Shown here piece by piece: positions 1 through 14,846 of a stretch of 64,000 bases of DNA. Source of the DNA: Vespula vulgaris (Eukaryota; Arthropoda; Insecta; Hymenoptera; Vespidae); assembly GCF_905475345.1 (NCBI RefSeq), contig NC_066593.1, positions 2,782,274 to 2,846,273 of the forward strand, in the 5' to 3' direction. A program made the position numbers and the translations under genes. The notes beneath the pieces were generated by a model. The model was not told the DNA's origin. It made no database searches and saw only the letters and a program-made list of their open reading frames with translations. The stretch's first letter is position 1; each line of letters starts with the position of its first letter.

Positions 1-638
1 TATCCGTTCTAAAATCACCGACTCGTAAGTTCTCCCGTTATATCGAGAAAAAATGGTGGTCGATGCGAATGAAAATTAACACACGGTGAATATTAACATT
101 CTGCGATAATGCTATTGGTCCATGGTACCTTCGGGATATTTACTTATAGTTGGACTATGACCACAATGTTCTACAAAATTAAATCTCCGTGGAATCGTAT
201 TTTAAACAATATTTCAAAACGAATAATTCACCTACTGCTTCCACCACTCTCCTAGCCAAGCTAGTAATTTTGAATAAGAGTACGTTTCACCTTAATTATA
301 AAAGCTTTATATCGTTCCAAGGAAATTCCCTAAACCCTTTCAAAAAAAAGGAGGATGTATATTACGTTCCCCGTTGACCAGTGAATTTTTTAATAGTTTT
401 GCTTCTTCCTTTTTATCATTTTTTTTTTTTTCATCAACATTAACTACGATCATTTAATACCAAACAAGAATTTCTTGAGCGTGAACTTTTCGTTATTAAA
501 AAGTAAATGTTGGCTTTTGAAAGATAAAAAATCCACAGCTACATATCGCTCGTTGCATAAAAGAAAAATTATTACTATAGAAAATAATTTACAGAAAGAT
601 ATTTCTTCCTGTTATTTGATACATGCTATATACTACAT

Positions 639-640
<2 letters not shown>

Positions 641-681
<41 letters not shown>

Positions 682-697
682 TTATCTACAAGAAAGA

Positions 698-735
<38 letters not shown>

Positions 736-745
736 TTATCTACAA
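641..745. repeat. Two TA arrays, each followed by the same 15-base spacer
   Basis: A TA run (641-679) is followed by tatcattatctacaa. After a short purine-rich linker, a second TA run (701-733) is followed by the same tatcattatctacaa. The unit of about 54 bases is tandemly duplicated. Confidence 0.9.
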
Positions 746-2249
746 TCTTCTTATTCTCTTTTTTCCTATTTTTTGTTTTATTTTTATGTAAAGAAAAATT
801 TTCCATTACGTTTCTTTAAGAAATTATTTAAAAATTCCACTATATTTCTGCATAAAAACAGCGATCCCGAGCTCGAGAATTAAAAGTATTCAAATATTAA
901 ATTAAAATTATTTTTCATTTAACCGGTCTTGCGAGCTGTGTAATGTAATAATTTCCTCGAAGAAAATAAAAGATTTTCAAAAATTTCAAAAAGCCATCTC
1001 CTCGTTTAAACCTTCATTTTTTTAATGAGACGTTGTTCATCAAAATCGGTCAAGAGTTACGGTTGGATTCATCGCTGACGTAAATCATTATAAAACTAGT
1101 GTTGATGAACAGCCTTGAGCAACCGTGTTAAACACCACACGTATATTCCTTATCATTTTAAATAATTTGACGAGAAGATTATAAACAATAGTTTTTGTTT
1201 GTAGAAAGTTTTATAGATCATAAATAATATAAAATATATAAATAACAAATTAGATCTAAGAAATATTTGCTACGGTAGATCATAACATAGATAAATTGCT
1301 TCAATGTGCTTCTGATTCTGAGTGAAACAAAGTCCTTCCAAGTTCGTTTCCTGGATCTTCCGAGATATAATACGTAATAGGAAGCTTGAAAAGTAGAATA
1401 GCGAGACCTTGAAAGTTATCGATACGGTGGATTACCATTTCGTAATAGGAAACTTCGGGATTCGCTTCTGTTTTTAACATATTCTCACAAAGTCGTACGA
1501 GATCTTGTTCGACGAATTTATTTGAAAAAACTCACTTACAAAAGTTCGATATTTCGAACTCGTCAATCGTAAAAGTGTTCGACTAGAAAATTTCATTTAA
1601 AGTACCGATAAGTGCTTAGTTCAACGGAATAAAAGTTTTATCTACTATCTGGACATGATTCAGTAATCTTAAAGTTATATAGTAATAATAACAATATACC
1701 TATATACTTTCTTCTAAAATTTTTTTTTCTACACTATTATTAATTCATGGAACTTATTTAGTAATTAAAAAAAAAATGTGCAACAAGCGATACATCGACA
1801 ATTTAAATTGAACATGTTATATATTTGTGTACTACTCGATATAAGAAAGTATTCATTGATAAATCAAAACGAATAAATTATAATATAGAAAAGAAAAAAA
1901 AAAACAGAAAAAAAAGCGAAAGAAATTCAGCAACTGTCTCGAGCGTGAACGAAGAAAAGCGTAAGCTCGAGAAAGGTCAGCTGCGTGGTACGTTAAGCGA
2001 TTTACCAAAATTGCTTCAAGTTTCAAAGTGAATTACGGGAAAGCCTGGCTTTCCGAATAGTTTAGGTACATTTCCTCGAACGATGGCGGCAGTCAAGCGA
2101 GGAAGAACTTACCGTCTGGAAACGTTTGCTTAGGAATATCCCCAGCTGAAGTCCGTGAACTGTCGAGAAGAGAAAATCTGTTTCGATTCTTTCGGTTTCG
2201 AACCTTGTCTTCTTCTTTCAACAAATTTGTGTCTATGAACTTTTCTATA

Positions 2250-2301
2250 TACATACATACATACATACATATATATGTGTGTGTGTATGGGTGTGGGTGT
2301 C
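2250..2301. repeat. CATA / TG microsatellite
   Basis: A run of catacata units passes into TA, then TG and GGTGTG units. It is a simple compound repeat in non-coding DNA. Confidence 0.8.
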
Positions 2302-5300
2302 TACAATGAAACGAATTTTGTTATAAAAAAAAAAGAAAATAAATTGGAACATTCGATTGTGAACAGCGTACTTAGTACAAGATGAAATTGACAAGTGAAA
2401 CTAACTCGTTCACTTTTATTTATTCTAAAAAAAGAAAAAGAAACAAAAATTGAAATCATAATTATGCATAATTATTAAGAGTTTACTTATCCACTTTGCG
2501 TTCATTATTATCAATGTGTATATAATTAGCAAATGTGTATATAAATGTAATGTTGTAATAAATGAAATATTAAGAATCTTTAAAGCATGAATAAGGAGTA
2601 TTTGAATAATCAAGATTTTCACTGTACATGTTTAGGTATATAGACAATTATATCTGATTATTGTTCAAACTTTTTTTTATGAATGCTTGGAGTATGATTC
2701 TCAAGGATTTTCTTTTTGTTTTTTGTTTTTTTTTCGTTTTCCTTTTTTAGCGATTCTTACTTACTTTATTCTCTCTTTACTCATGTTCCATGCATCTTTT
2801 GAAGATGAAAATTTTTTTACTACCTTTTATAACAAGAAAACACTTTTAAGACTAACATTCTTTGCCATTTTATCTCTCAGCTTTTATATTCTCGCTGATA
2901 GTAATAAAAGGAAAGAATATAAATAACTTTCCTGAATTCCGAATATTCTCCAAGTAGTTCTCGAAAAATTTATGAGTTCATAAAGACCGTCTCTATAATT
3001 AGAGGAAAAAATTTATCACTTATATTTACTGATTAGTCTGTTAACTGTGTTTGGTGAGTATACCAATCATGAAGAAAAAAAAAAAATTGTCCTTTGCCAT
3101 TTATATTAAAATTTTAGGTGGAAAGTAGGAAAAAAAATTATTCGTAAATTTAAGACATTTTAAAATATTTTGAATTATCAATAAAATATTCAATATATAC
3201 ATATATATATAATATTATATATACAATTATTTGTGAATGAATCAGATAAACGATTATTTGTGAATGAATTAAGAATAGATTTTTTAAGAAATCTAAAAAT
3301 TTGAAAAACCTTAAGACGTCAGTCCGTCCGATAATTTTTACCTGCAGAAATGTGAAACTGACTTGTAATCGTAGCCAAAGCCGTTCTGAACGATACACCA
3401 TGCCCAGTAAGCTCTTAATCTCGTTATCCCATTACCGTATAATGTTCGCGAGCACATTATGTAGCTATCGTTAACTATACCGGTAACCTTTTAATCGACG
3501 AAAACGCTTAGGATGAAGCTAAATCCGGCGTCGACGGTCACTCTAATAATTCAGAGGCACGTACATGTTGGACTGCGATACCACTAAGTTACATTTATTC
3601 GGGAGAAACTATTCTAATAATTTAGAAGTGAGTTTTCAAAAATATCATTACCTACTTTACTTCGTTCATTATCGAGAAGAATTAAATAAAAGAGAAGTCT
3701 AATAAAATTCACGTTTAACGATTAGGTTGATTATTCGATAATAAAATTAATAAAATAATTAATCATTATATGTTATCACTAGATAGAAATCATATGTTGA
3801 TCATATGTGAGTTAATCGTATACTTAATCGTATGTGTAATCGATGATTGATATCGTAAAATAAATATTTTTTTTATTAAGTATTACTTCAATCAATCAAT
3901 CAAAAAAGTAATCAGAAAAAGTATCTCATTAATTACTGTTCGTACTACGCTCGTAGAATCGTAGAAATCGAACGATTACACGTATAACAACGGTCTTGCA
4001 AGTCAGCAATTCTTCCGATAGCAGGAACAATGAAACGGGGATGTAGAATGAGATAAAAACGGTGCACGATAGGAAGAAAGTATGTGTATGTGCGTGTGTA
4101 TTGGAACTACGTAGCAAGAATGAGTGAGAAAGAGAGAGAGTGAGAGAGGGACAGAGAGAAAAACGAAACTCGCCAGTGTGCACGGCCAGGCACGATCCCA
4201 CTTAATTGGTCTCTTGTAATTTAAGTTAAGCAAGTCGTAAAATTTGAATCGTAATTGCGTGCATCCGTTACATACATACATACATACATACTTATACATA
4301 CAGGACTAGATAGGAATATGCACATAAATGTAGTAGTTCTCGCGTATACATAACTCCCCTACAATATTCAGCAATATATTGCATACGTGACTAATCGAAA
4401 ACCATTTCGATGAAGCAATTACCTAATGCTCGCGCATAATCCTTGACCCCTTTTATCCTTTTTACTCGTACTACTTCTGTCGAAAGTTTTCAAAAAAAAC
4501 ACACCCATAATAGAACGTAAACAAAAAACTATTAGATATTTTTTTATATTTTATACTGCTATATTTTTACTCCGGTGTTTATAAATATGATAAAATAGGC
4601 AGATCTTTCGAACTCTATTTACTATTTTACTATTACCTTTCGACGTTAGAGAATAGTATTGATTTCCGATAAGATAAGTTAAAATAAAAGAAAAAGAAAA
4701 GAAACTGAACTATTTTCTATCGGCCTGCAAACATAAAGTCTACGTCATACTTCTCGCATCTAAGCAAACAACTTTTGTTGAAAATAACTTTTTAATCCTT
4801 TTGCGTTGTGAGATCACCTCTGGTATGAAACTTCATTTACATTAATAAGACATATCATTAGGGAATAATATTAATTAAAAAATTGTTTTCAAAGTGTGTG
4901 TATATATATATATACATATATATGTACATAAGTATGCATTGTTGTATGTATGTAGATAAATTATACAAGACATCAGAAAAAACGTCGTCAGAAAAAATCA
5001 AAGAACACCGATCAAAAAATAAGCTAAGAAATTAGAAAGGTATCATTAATATATCAATTAAAAAAGAGTTAATAGTTATAAATCCATTACGATAAAAAAC
5101 GGTGATAGAAAATTATCATAATATAAATGAAACGTACACGTTATATCATATTAAAATAATATTTTGTTATTCATATAGCGTCCTGTGTATATCGTGCTCG
5201 ATAAAAAAAAAAGGAGAAAGAAAGAGAAAGAAAAAAGAAAAAAAAATAGACGAAAAAAATGTACCAACGTTCTTTGTAAAAATTCTTATCATCGAGCAAC

Positions 5301-8300
5301 GACGAGACGCGAATACCCGAAGAAGCTAACGTAATGGAGAAAGGGAAAGAAAGAGAGAAAATAAAGAGAAAGAAAGGAAAGAAAGGTCGGAAAGAAGAAA
5401 CGAGGGTGAGTACGAGGTCGAGTAAAAGACGTCGCCGGTTAGCCCCGAGGTATCGATTTGGGCGAGCATCCAATCAAGAATAAAGACACTATGGAGACGG
5501 TATAGTGCGTGATTGCAAGAGCCATGGAACATGCGCGTAACCATTCGACTAGCTTATTCGCATAAACGCCATGACCCCCTTCTTACGTCTTATTAAATTT
5601 GCGTCATTGAATCTTTACGAAGAAGAACGAAGAAGAACTTGAAAGGTTTCGTTAAGAATTCCTTCCTTGTATTTAACAAAACCTATTTACGTGCGCTTGC
5701 TATACATATTTTTTTCTTTCTCTTCATTTTTTTCTTTCTTTTATATCTTTTTATTATTATTGTTATTATTATTATTATTACTGTTAAAAGTAAAAACCGT
5801 AAAACGTAAATTTTACATTATTAAGATAGACTAAAACATTGCGAATATCTCTACGATGTTATCCTTCGATACGAATTCCTTTACTAAATGAACGAACGCA
5901 TTCAAGGAATTCATGGGATATACCAAACCTAAAGCTAATCACCGTTAAATTAACATCCTTGGAACAAAGCCAGCTTCCTCAAAGGCTGTTGTCCCATTGA
6001 ACGCTATAGTATTATCTAATGTTGACAATAGTTTTCTTTACTTTCTCGTTCGACGTTTTCTCTTATAATTAAAAGACAATCATTCTTGATTGCTCGTTAG
6101 ATCAAATTTATCAATGAAAGCTTCTTCGATAATCATTATTGGCTATGAATAAATTATATAAATATGAAAAGAAAAAAATTTTTTCCCCGTATATATATAC
6201 CTATATATATAATTAGCAAACAAGATGCTCGATTAATTATCTATTAAATAAATGTTATGTGTGTGTATGAGTATAGTATATTAGAATTTCTTCTTATGAC
6301 GCCAATAACCATTATTAGCTTCTCGATCAACGTCTAACGCGTCAATAGAAGAAATTTTCTTCGATGATTATGAATAATGCGCATGAATAAGTAACAATAA
6401 CAAATTATATACATATATAAATATACGTATATATAAGCCAGCCAAATATATATATATATATATCAGCGACAAGAAGATAATATAATAATATAAACAAATA
6501 AAAAATATCTTCGTCAACTTGTATTTATCTAATAATTTATAAGCTAACAAGCAAAACGTTTAATTAATTTCCTAATTATATTGACTACCTTGTATCTACA
6601 TGTTTGTATATTTATGATTTAACATCAACCGTATTAGCCTTGGGAAAATGGACGCTTAAGTACGTCTCGCGAGCAAACGTCTAAGCCTCGTCCGCGTCTA
6701 GTCCCGCTTCTACTCTTACTCCTTCACTTCGAAGAGATTCAGCCCTCAGCCCTGTTTGTCTCCTTCGTATGGACTGAACATCCACGTTGGTGACAGAACG
6801 GTAGGGGTCTAAGGTACAACGTAAATCCATGTTTACTATGCTAATACCTAGAAACTTGCCGGTTGAAAGGATGCAGAGAAACGTCCCATTAAATATGCAG
6901 GGCTACTTGCGCGTACTTTGCGGAAGGGAATCGAATAAATGTGAAATGTGCGTATATGTTTGTATGAGTGTGTACGTGCCTGTACGTGTACATGTGAGAA
7001 AAGTAAAGTAAAGAAATAAACAAAGATAAATGTTAGACCGATAAAGACTCGGCGAGATTTTATCACGAAATATATAGTTTCGGAAAAAGAAAAAGAAAAG
7101 AAAAGAAAAAATAGTGGTACAATTTTTAAATATTCTTTTCCTTTTCTTTTCCAAGGATCCACAAAAATTAATTTGTAAATAACTTTTCGAAAATATTTAT
7201 TTAATAAAAAAAAATCTCTCGTTAGAAGATTAGCATATCGATTAACTACTCGGAAGGTAAACGGAGCTTACTTAACTAGATGAAGAAGTTGAATTTCTTC
7301 TAAAAGTACATACCAAAGTGTTCTAAGTTCAATCGTTACCAAAGAAAATCTGCATAAGAAGTATAATACACTTAAGTTGTTTTTCCTTGAAACCATGAAA
7401 TTTCATTTTCTTTGGTACGTTCAGGAGTGATAATAAATATAATTACTGAAATTTTTCGTTTCCCTTGGAAACGAAAATGGAAGATCCATGTATTGGCTTA
7501 TTTTATCTAAATGATTAATTGATACGATGATTTAAAAATTATAGAAATCTGGACGTACAAGAAAAATTGAGTAGAAAAATACATAGTGATCTTACATTTG
7601 GTTACACCATATAAACGATACATCAATCAAAAGCATTTCGATCATTTTTGATCATTCTCTTTTATAAATCGAGAGAAGTTAACTTAAAACTTACTTTCAA
7701 TCTTTTATGTTGCGAGAGCGAAGAAGAACTTCACGGTTACTCTTACCTTCGATTCGCAAACTGCTTGCGAACAATTCCAACTGACGTAGTGGCAGTACAA
7801 GAGAGATCCTAGTATAATAAAATCATAGCAATATCGGCAGTTTATCTGAAATCTCAAGGATACCTTCGAACTTTTGACCCGAAGGTGTATATACAAAGGA
7901 ACTAAGATCAAATATAGCGATAAAATTGATGGAGTTCGCGAGACACGATACGAGATTTTATCATCGTATTGTACGAATAGCGCATCGAACTAGATGAAAA
8001 AAGAAAGAGAAAGAGACAGTGAAAAGAGAGAAAATTTGTTATCGTAAAAACAACATCGAGATTTCGACGTGACATTTAGATATAAATTTCGCGAATCAAA
8101 CAGAAACTTCCTTCCTCTTCTTCGAACCTTTTTAAAAGAGATAGATATCTCTGTCTGTATCTCGAAGAGGTATTCAAAAGCGCGATAGGATAATCGATCA
8201 AGATTCCTGGACATAAGAAAAATCGAAGAGAGAACCGTCGCAAGGTTTTCTCCTACCAGTCGATATTTTTGCCTTGGAACGTTTCTTTCTACAAGACAAA

Positions 8301-8449
8301 TTTCCCCAAGTTCGACTGATTTTTCTTTCTCGAACTTGCATTCCCTTGCTTCATTTTTTCTCCAATTCTCTCTCTCTCGCTCTTTTTCTCTTTCGTATAA
8401 CTATACATATTCTTTGAATTATTAATTCACGATTTTTATATCAAACAAC

Positions 8450-8530
8450 AATAGCAACAACAACAACGATGATGATGATGATGATGATTATGATGATGAT
8501 GATGATAATAATAATAATAATAATAATATT
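8450..8530. repeat. Compound CAA-GAT-AAT trinucleotide microsatellite
   Basis: A short CAA run passes into about a dozen GAT/ATG units (with one TAT interruption) and then into AAT units. A second GAT-AAT type array occurs at 40560-40636. Confidence 0.9.
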
Positions 8531-8990
8531 GTTATTATTATAGAATCATTCATGAAATGATAGAAATAACATCAGAATTATTTAACAAAAGAGAAAAAAG
8601 AAAAAAGTACATAAATATTGCAAAAAGACAAACATTTTGAATAGCATCCGAACAATGCAAAAATTTTTACAATAGGAAACTAACCAAAACAGTAAAGCAT
8701 GAAAATGAAAAAAGAAAATGTAAAAGTAATAAAATAAAAAATGAAAAAGATTCGTACATGTACCTATTTACCTATACATGTACATACTTATTAATTACTG
8801 ATTTGCTTGAATGGGCCTTTAGAAATATTAATGTAAAGAAAGCAGACAAAATTATTACAAAAGTTTGTAAGACTCCATAAATCTACCTATATCTGTTTTT
8901 CTCTTTTATATCTTTAGACGTGTGCTTTCCAAACCACCTACTTCTATAACGAACACAAATTGATAATTTTTAAGCAACACGATGTTGAAC

Positions 8991-9005
8991 TCTCTCTCTC
9001 TCCCT

Positions 9006-9062
<57 letters not shown>
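8991..9062. repeat. CT microsatellite
   Basis: About 70 bases of CT dinucleotides with a few TCCC interruptions near the start. The pyrimidine strand is the neuroligin sense strand. Confidence 0.95.
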
Positions 9063-9067
<5 letters not shown>

Positions 9068-9375
9068 TTTTCAAGTTATTTACTTTTGTCCCTCTTACTT
9101 TTCCACTCGACGCCCTTCCACAACGTCTTCATCGAGTCAACGAAGGAATCGTCGATCTTGAAAGCTTTTAGAAATTTCAACGCGAGGGTTGCAGGAACAT
9201 TTTCAGAGAAGAATGGAAGGGCAACGGTGGAAGCTCTTTCGCGGCTAAACAAGCTCCGCGAGAACGCTAGAAAATGAAAATGTCGTCGTTGGCCGATAAA
9301 AAGCGATTATTCCATTTAAATTCGTTATTTTATCGACGTAAGCGTCGTCGTTTTGAATGAGAAAATGCTTTTATG

Positions 9376-9378
<3 letters not shown>

Positions 9379-9412
<34 letters not shown>
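9379..9412. repeat. CT microsatellite
   Basis: An uninterrupted run of 17 TC units in non-coding DNA, followed by more pyrimidine-rich sequence to about 9440. Confidence 0.95.
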
Positions 9413-9416
<4 letters not shown>

Positions 9417-9961
9417 CTCTCTGTCAATTTCTATCTTTCTCTGTAAACTTTTTTGTTCCTTTATTCATTTTATTCCATTATCAAGCAACGATATCCATAA
9501 TTAAAAGTTTTTTAATTTGTTTTTACGCTCTACCACACTGAATAATACTATATAATGCATCGCTAATTATTGCCGAAACTGTACACACATAAAATAGATA
9601 TACTTGGGCCATTGATTATGAAAATGGTTTGAGTAAAAAATTTAACAAAAACTAATTCATAGCGTATCTAATACTTATGGCAATGATCCAATTCTACGTA
9701 GCAGTATGCGATAAAATAATTTTTATTCCATTTTTCACTTAGACCATACCTTCGCAATCGCTCGACGCTTCTACGTATTATATTTATAATATTTATTTCA
9801 TGATAAAAATGCACTGTCGTTTACGATCGATCATATGCATTCATTTCCATTCGGGTATAAATCTCACAATGTTATTACAAATTTGGAGATTTCTATTAAA
9901 TCCAACATGCAATACCTACTCAAAGCTCGAGGGCGACATATGATTGACGATATTACGATTG

Positions 9962-10029
9962 CTATTACTATTACTATTACTATTACTATTATTATTATTA
10001 TTATTGTTACTATTGTTATTATTATATTA

Positions 10030-10087
<58 letters not shown>
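9962..10087. repeat. Long TTA/TAC trinucleotide microsatellite
   Basis: About 126 bases of TTA, TTACTA and TTATTG units, read as poly-Leu/Ile in one frame and poly-Asn on the other strand. The open frames covering it are repeat artefacts. Confidence 0.95.
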
Positions 10088-10892
10088 CCTTAATTATTCT
10101 CAATACAATATATAGATACAATAGTATAGAATACATTATGTTATTAATTACTTTGCAATTTCACGTGTGCTCGATTTCATGCATGAAACATCACCCGTAT
10201 GAGTTATATTTGATAGCTACATTAACGCAACGGGGGGAGAAGGTTATAAATTTGTTCGCCTACATCATTCACGCTTCGTTTCACATATTATTGCGATTTT
10301 AAGAGATACCATTGATATCGATTTATTTTTCTATGATTTTGAACTGTTACATTACAAAGTCTCTTTCATCTTTATCGTAATTTTACGGTCTACTCGTTAA
10401 GATAAATATTACTGTATCATCGTGGTAATTAAAATTCGTCATAAAAAAGAACGGAACCAAAAGAGATAAAATTAAAAAAAAAGAATAAATAAACAAAGAT
10501 AAATTGTATATTATTAAGAATTCTTTTAATTATCGTAATAAATCGGCTATCCTTAAAGTACTATCTTTTTTTTCTAATCCTTATCACTCATTAAATACTC
10601 ATTCAGTATGATAATATAATATTATCATCGATCATCAATCATATATATTTACATTCTTTTAATGCAAAATAACAATCGTGTATCTCATAATAAAGTTGCG
10701 TTTCTGATGCATAGGCACTCGATAGTATTATTGAATCTAAACAATGCCTGATCGATTTAAACTTTTGAATATCCAAAGCAAGATCCTTCAAACTAACGTA
10801 AACTATCCTCGCTTGGTATCTTGACATATGCATCATCTTTTATAAAAGCTTCGTTCTAACATGTGTATATGCGTACATACCTTAAGTATATG

Positions 10893-10898
<6 letters not shown>

Positions 10899-10936
<38 letters not shown>
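10899..10936. repeat. TA microsatellite
   Basis: An AT dinucleotide run of about 19 units followed by a short AC run. A further TA array lies at 11661-11698. Confidence 0.95.
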
Positions 10937-10946
<10 letters not shown>

Positions 10947-11325
10947 CTGCATAATATATACATTGATAAGAATATCCAATATGTACTTACTTTCTTAGAT
11001 TTCCATCGTATACTTTTTTTATCGATAAAAACGTTCGCAAAAGATCTTTACAAAAGAGTCGCTATACGGGATTCTCAATATTAGCGAATGCGATCCGAAC
11101 TCTTTTTCGAGCTGACTCGCGTTCGATCTTTTTACATCTATCAGCGCGAAATTTCCTTCGAGAGAAAAACTACTTGCTGGGAACTTGCGTTCTTGGAGTT
11201 TTCACCGTTGCAGCTGGGTCCACTTTGAGATTCTCCTTCTAAGAGGAGGTTCACGAGACTCGCGTTTCATCATTTCGATATAACTAAGATACCTAAACTT
11301 ACTCTTACCGAGAGATCCTCCCTTT

Positions 11326-11327
<2 letters not shown>

Positions 11328-11384
<57 letters not shown>

Positions 11385-11390
11385 CTCTCT
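11328..11390. repeat. CT microsatellite
   Basis: About 50 bases of CT units, then GTGTGT, then CT again. The pyrimidine strand is again the + strand. Confidence 0.95.
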
Positions 11391-11657
11391 TCCACTTTCC
11401 TTTACCACTGGTATCTTTTGACCAACTCTACTCCTCGTGGAATTATACCAAGGTCTTAATCAGGTAAGTACCCTGTTGGCGAAGTACTTTATAAACTTAC
11501 TGTCCTATCCTCTATAAGGAGGAACTTTTTATTCATATATACATGTATGTATATATAAATAAATATATATATATAACACATAAATGTATCTATATATACT
11601 GATAGATGGATATATATATACACGTCTGCATTTATCAAAATATACAGATAAATTTAC

Positions 11658-11660
<3 letters not shown>

Positions 11661-11698
<38 letters not shown>
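11661..11698. repeat. TA microsatellite
   Basis: A TA run inside a wider region (11535-11740) of TATA/CATA-rich simple sequence. Confidence 0.9.
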
Positions 11699-11702
<4 letters not shown>

Positions 11703-14700
11703 CATAGATACATTTACATACATACATATATACATGTAAGTACATTTATTAGAACATACAGATACACCAACTTACACAAAATATATCTATCTTAAAGTAA
11801 AAAAGCAAGTTAAGATAGCTTAATCGATTATTCGTTGGTGTTCACGTTTTATGTGAAAGCGATCAAAAATGGTTCGCTCCATTTATCGTAAAGCGGCGAA
11901 CGAACGCATAGCATGTGTATCTGTGTGCACAATACATATAGTATGTAAGTACCTGCATATAAGTACTTACGAACTTACACGATACTTCCTAGAACCTTCG
12001 TTCAAGAGAGATGGGCAGGTCCAGGCACGATATTCTCAACTAATACCTTAATCCCAACGACAATGGCTTTTACGTCGAGCGAAGCTTAAAGTTGCCGTCG
12101 AAGGTATCCTCCCGCAACTTCGATTTCTCATTTATCACTCTCTTTTACTCTTCCCTTTCACGTAGACTTTTTTAATTTTCTTCAACGAAACTGTCGTATT
12201 TTCGATTGTACTCACAGTTTTCCATCCTCCCACCCTTGCATCTCTTTTTCACTTTAATAGTTTATATCGCTCTCTTCTTTTTTCTTTCTCCTTTTTCTTC
12301 AGTTGCTCGTTGAAAGTGAGTTACAAGAAAAAGAAAAATTGAAAAAAAAAGAAGAAAAAAAAATAGAGAAAGAAGAGTTATCTCGCGTGAAAATTTTGGT
12401 TATTCTCGCAAAATTTCGGTCTATTTTCAAAAGCTGGTCGTTCTCTGGATTCTTTCTATTCTTTTTTCGGTCACAATCTACTAGCCCCTTTCGCAAAAAG
12501 AGAGAACGAGAAAGAAAGAAAAATGAATAGAGAGAGAGCGAAAGAGAGACAGAGAGAGAGAGTGCACTATAAGGCATAAAATGGACTGACTCGAAAATAG
12601 TCTCCGCGCGTACAAATGCCTGATCAAATTTCTGTACCTCTCTCTCTTCTCTTGTCATTCGCGACGAATTCGTACAGCATTTCTTGCCTACGACAGGATT
12701 TTCCTTTTACCCGAGAGCCCCTTTGCACTTTAGTTAATTAAAATCCAAAAGGAAAGCAAATTCTTATCACGAATTTTGTTCGTACATTTAAACTAAATAT
12801 TCTGAAAGAAAGAGAGAAAAAAGAGAAAGAGAGAGAGCGAGAAAGATTAACGAGATTGTCGATTATTGCAAATCTTGCAACATCTTCTCTCAACAGACGT
12901 GTCTTCTTTTAAATTTTTATTATTCTTTCTAACTGTTGACTTTTAATCGAATTAATTGACAATATAATTAGAGATATATATATACATCATCTTCTTCGAT
13001 CTTCCCTCGATTATTATTTTTCAACGAACAAAAGAATCACGAACAAAATTGATTGTAAAAGAGAAATGTTGTTAGAGCTTTTCGATTTTTAGGTTGAAAA
13101 TTAGAAAAAACAGGTGAACGTACACCTAGATACGAGTTCACACGAGAGATTCGAAAATTCGAAATGCGCATTCGAATGCGATCGAGTCTATTGGCTACAA
13201 AACGCGACGGGCTTTTATCAGCCCTCTATGTTTTTCCGTCGGGTTCAATTTGTCGGAGCTTTCGACGGAGCTTTCATCGATGTTGCATAAATTCGAAAGA
13301 ACATACGACACGACATTCACGCATCCCAGCATCCGGATTTATCGACTCGTTCTCTTTTCTTTTGTTCTCTGGCTTTTTTTTTATTCTTTTTTTTTATATT
13401 TTATTTTTTTACGTATACACACATATATACATATCGTATTACGAACGTACACATAGACTTGCACGCACAGATAAAACGAATTAGTATACTAATCCGGTCT
13501 CGCTAATCGAGGGAAAACGCCATCACGTCTTCTGCTCAAAATACGATGCTTTATCGCGAACTTCGGAGTCCTCGGGACTGTCCATGCAAATCGATATGTT
13601 AATCAGGATTTAGCTACAACTACCTATCGTAAACTTGCCAGTTGGTCCAATTCCTATGTTTATGTCCTACGAATTAGAAGCCTGAAATCGCTCAATAGGA
13701 AGGTACAATGCGTACAAGCGATAGATACGCGAAATAAAATACATACTACAATGAATATCAAATGTAACGTGCGATTTATATTTTTCTGTAATAAGTATTC
13801 CATCATTTTTTTTATTTACGTGATACATATATGTAACGCATACATACGTATACTGTAATAACAGAAATTTAAAAAATGAATATATATTCAAAAAAAAAAA
13901 ATATATTGAAAGATCAAAATAACTGTATTGAGAGAACAAAAAGAAATATATTGAAAAAACAAAATAATTACTTGTCAGGTTTGATTGATTGAAAAAAATT
14001 AAAATAGAATATTATATTGTCCGACTTGCATCCAATTTTCCGAAATGATATTTGAAATCTATTTGAAATTTTCATAATAATTAGAATGATGAAATCCTAT
14101 TGTTTCTTAAATTATCATATCGTATTATTTATACAGTAGGTATTATATCATGGACTTCGAGATGAATAATTAAAGATAGTACCTATTTGAAATAAATATT
14201 TCAATGGAGAATTGTATTCAGTTCTATTGAATTAAAAAAGAGTAAGCAAGAGTAAGAAAGAGAAAAAGAGAGAAAGAGAAAGAGATAAAAAGAGTATATA
14301 TACACATAAAGAGTAAAAGTAAAATAGAAGGCTTTTTCGAAAACAAAGAAGGATGTTGACCTTACGTCTAGCCCTATAGAAAAGTTACAGTGAACTCTTC
14401 GGATTCCGTCATGCAGTCATGATGCTTTGTCAAAGGGAACTCCAATCTTGCTTTTCAAACGTGAAACGATGCGGCTCGGTATGGAACAACGAAGAGGAAG
14501 AGGAATTTCTCTTTCTCTAACCAGCTTTTTGACGTTCATATTATATACAAATAACATCTTATTCTATTTCCTAAACAAATGATTCCTTTCTTTACATTTC
14601 CCTTCGAATGAACCGATTGTTAAAACCTAGTATATACATAAACTGTATCATATATAATACCAAAAATATAAGTCGTACCGTTGAAAAGCCATTGGATTTT

Positions 14701-14824
14701 AAGCTCTATATATATATATATATATATTGCATTCAACGTCGAGTTGAATATCTAGCGATGTAAAATGGCCCTTTCTGGTAATAATCGAAGCAAAGCTGTG
14801 TGCGAACGAAAGAGAAAGAGAAAT

Positions 14825-14846
14825 AGAGAGAGAGAGAGAGAGAGAG
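14825..14846. repeat. GA tract just upstream of a neuroligin splice acceptor
   Basis: About 11 GA units end 34 bases before the acceptor AG at 14879-14880. The region between it and the acceptor is only moderately pyrimidine-rich. A TA array lies further upstream at 14706-14727. Confidence 0.9.

Noticed and set aside
475..883. Open frames rich in Tyr/Ile across the TA arrays
   Set aside because: They only read through TA dinucleotide repeats and have no domain or splice support.
9835..10302. A 155-codon frame with a poly-Leu/Ile run and a poly-Asn frame opposite
   Set aside because: It is a translation of the TTA/TAA trinucleotide array; the flanks show no coding signal.
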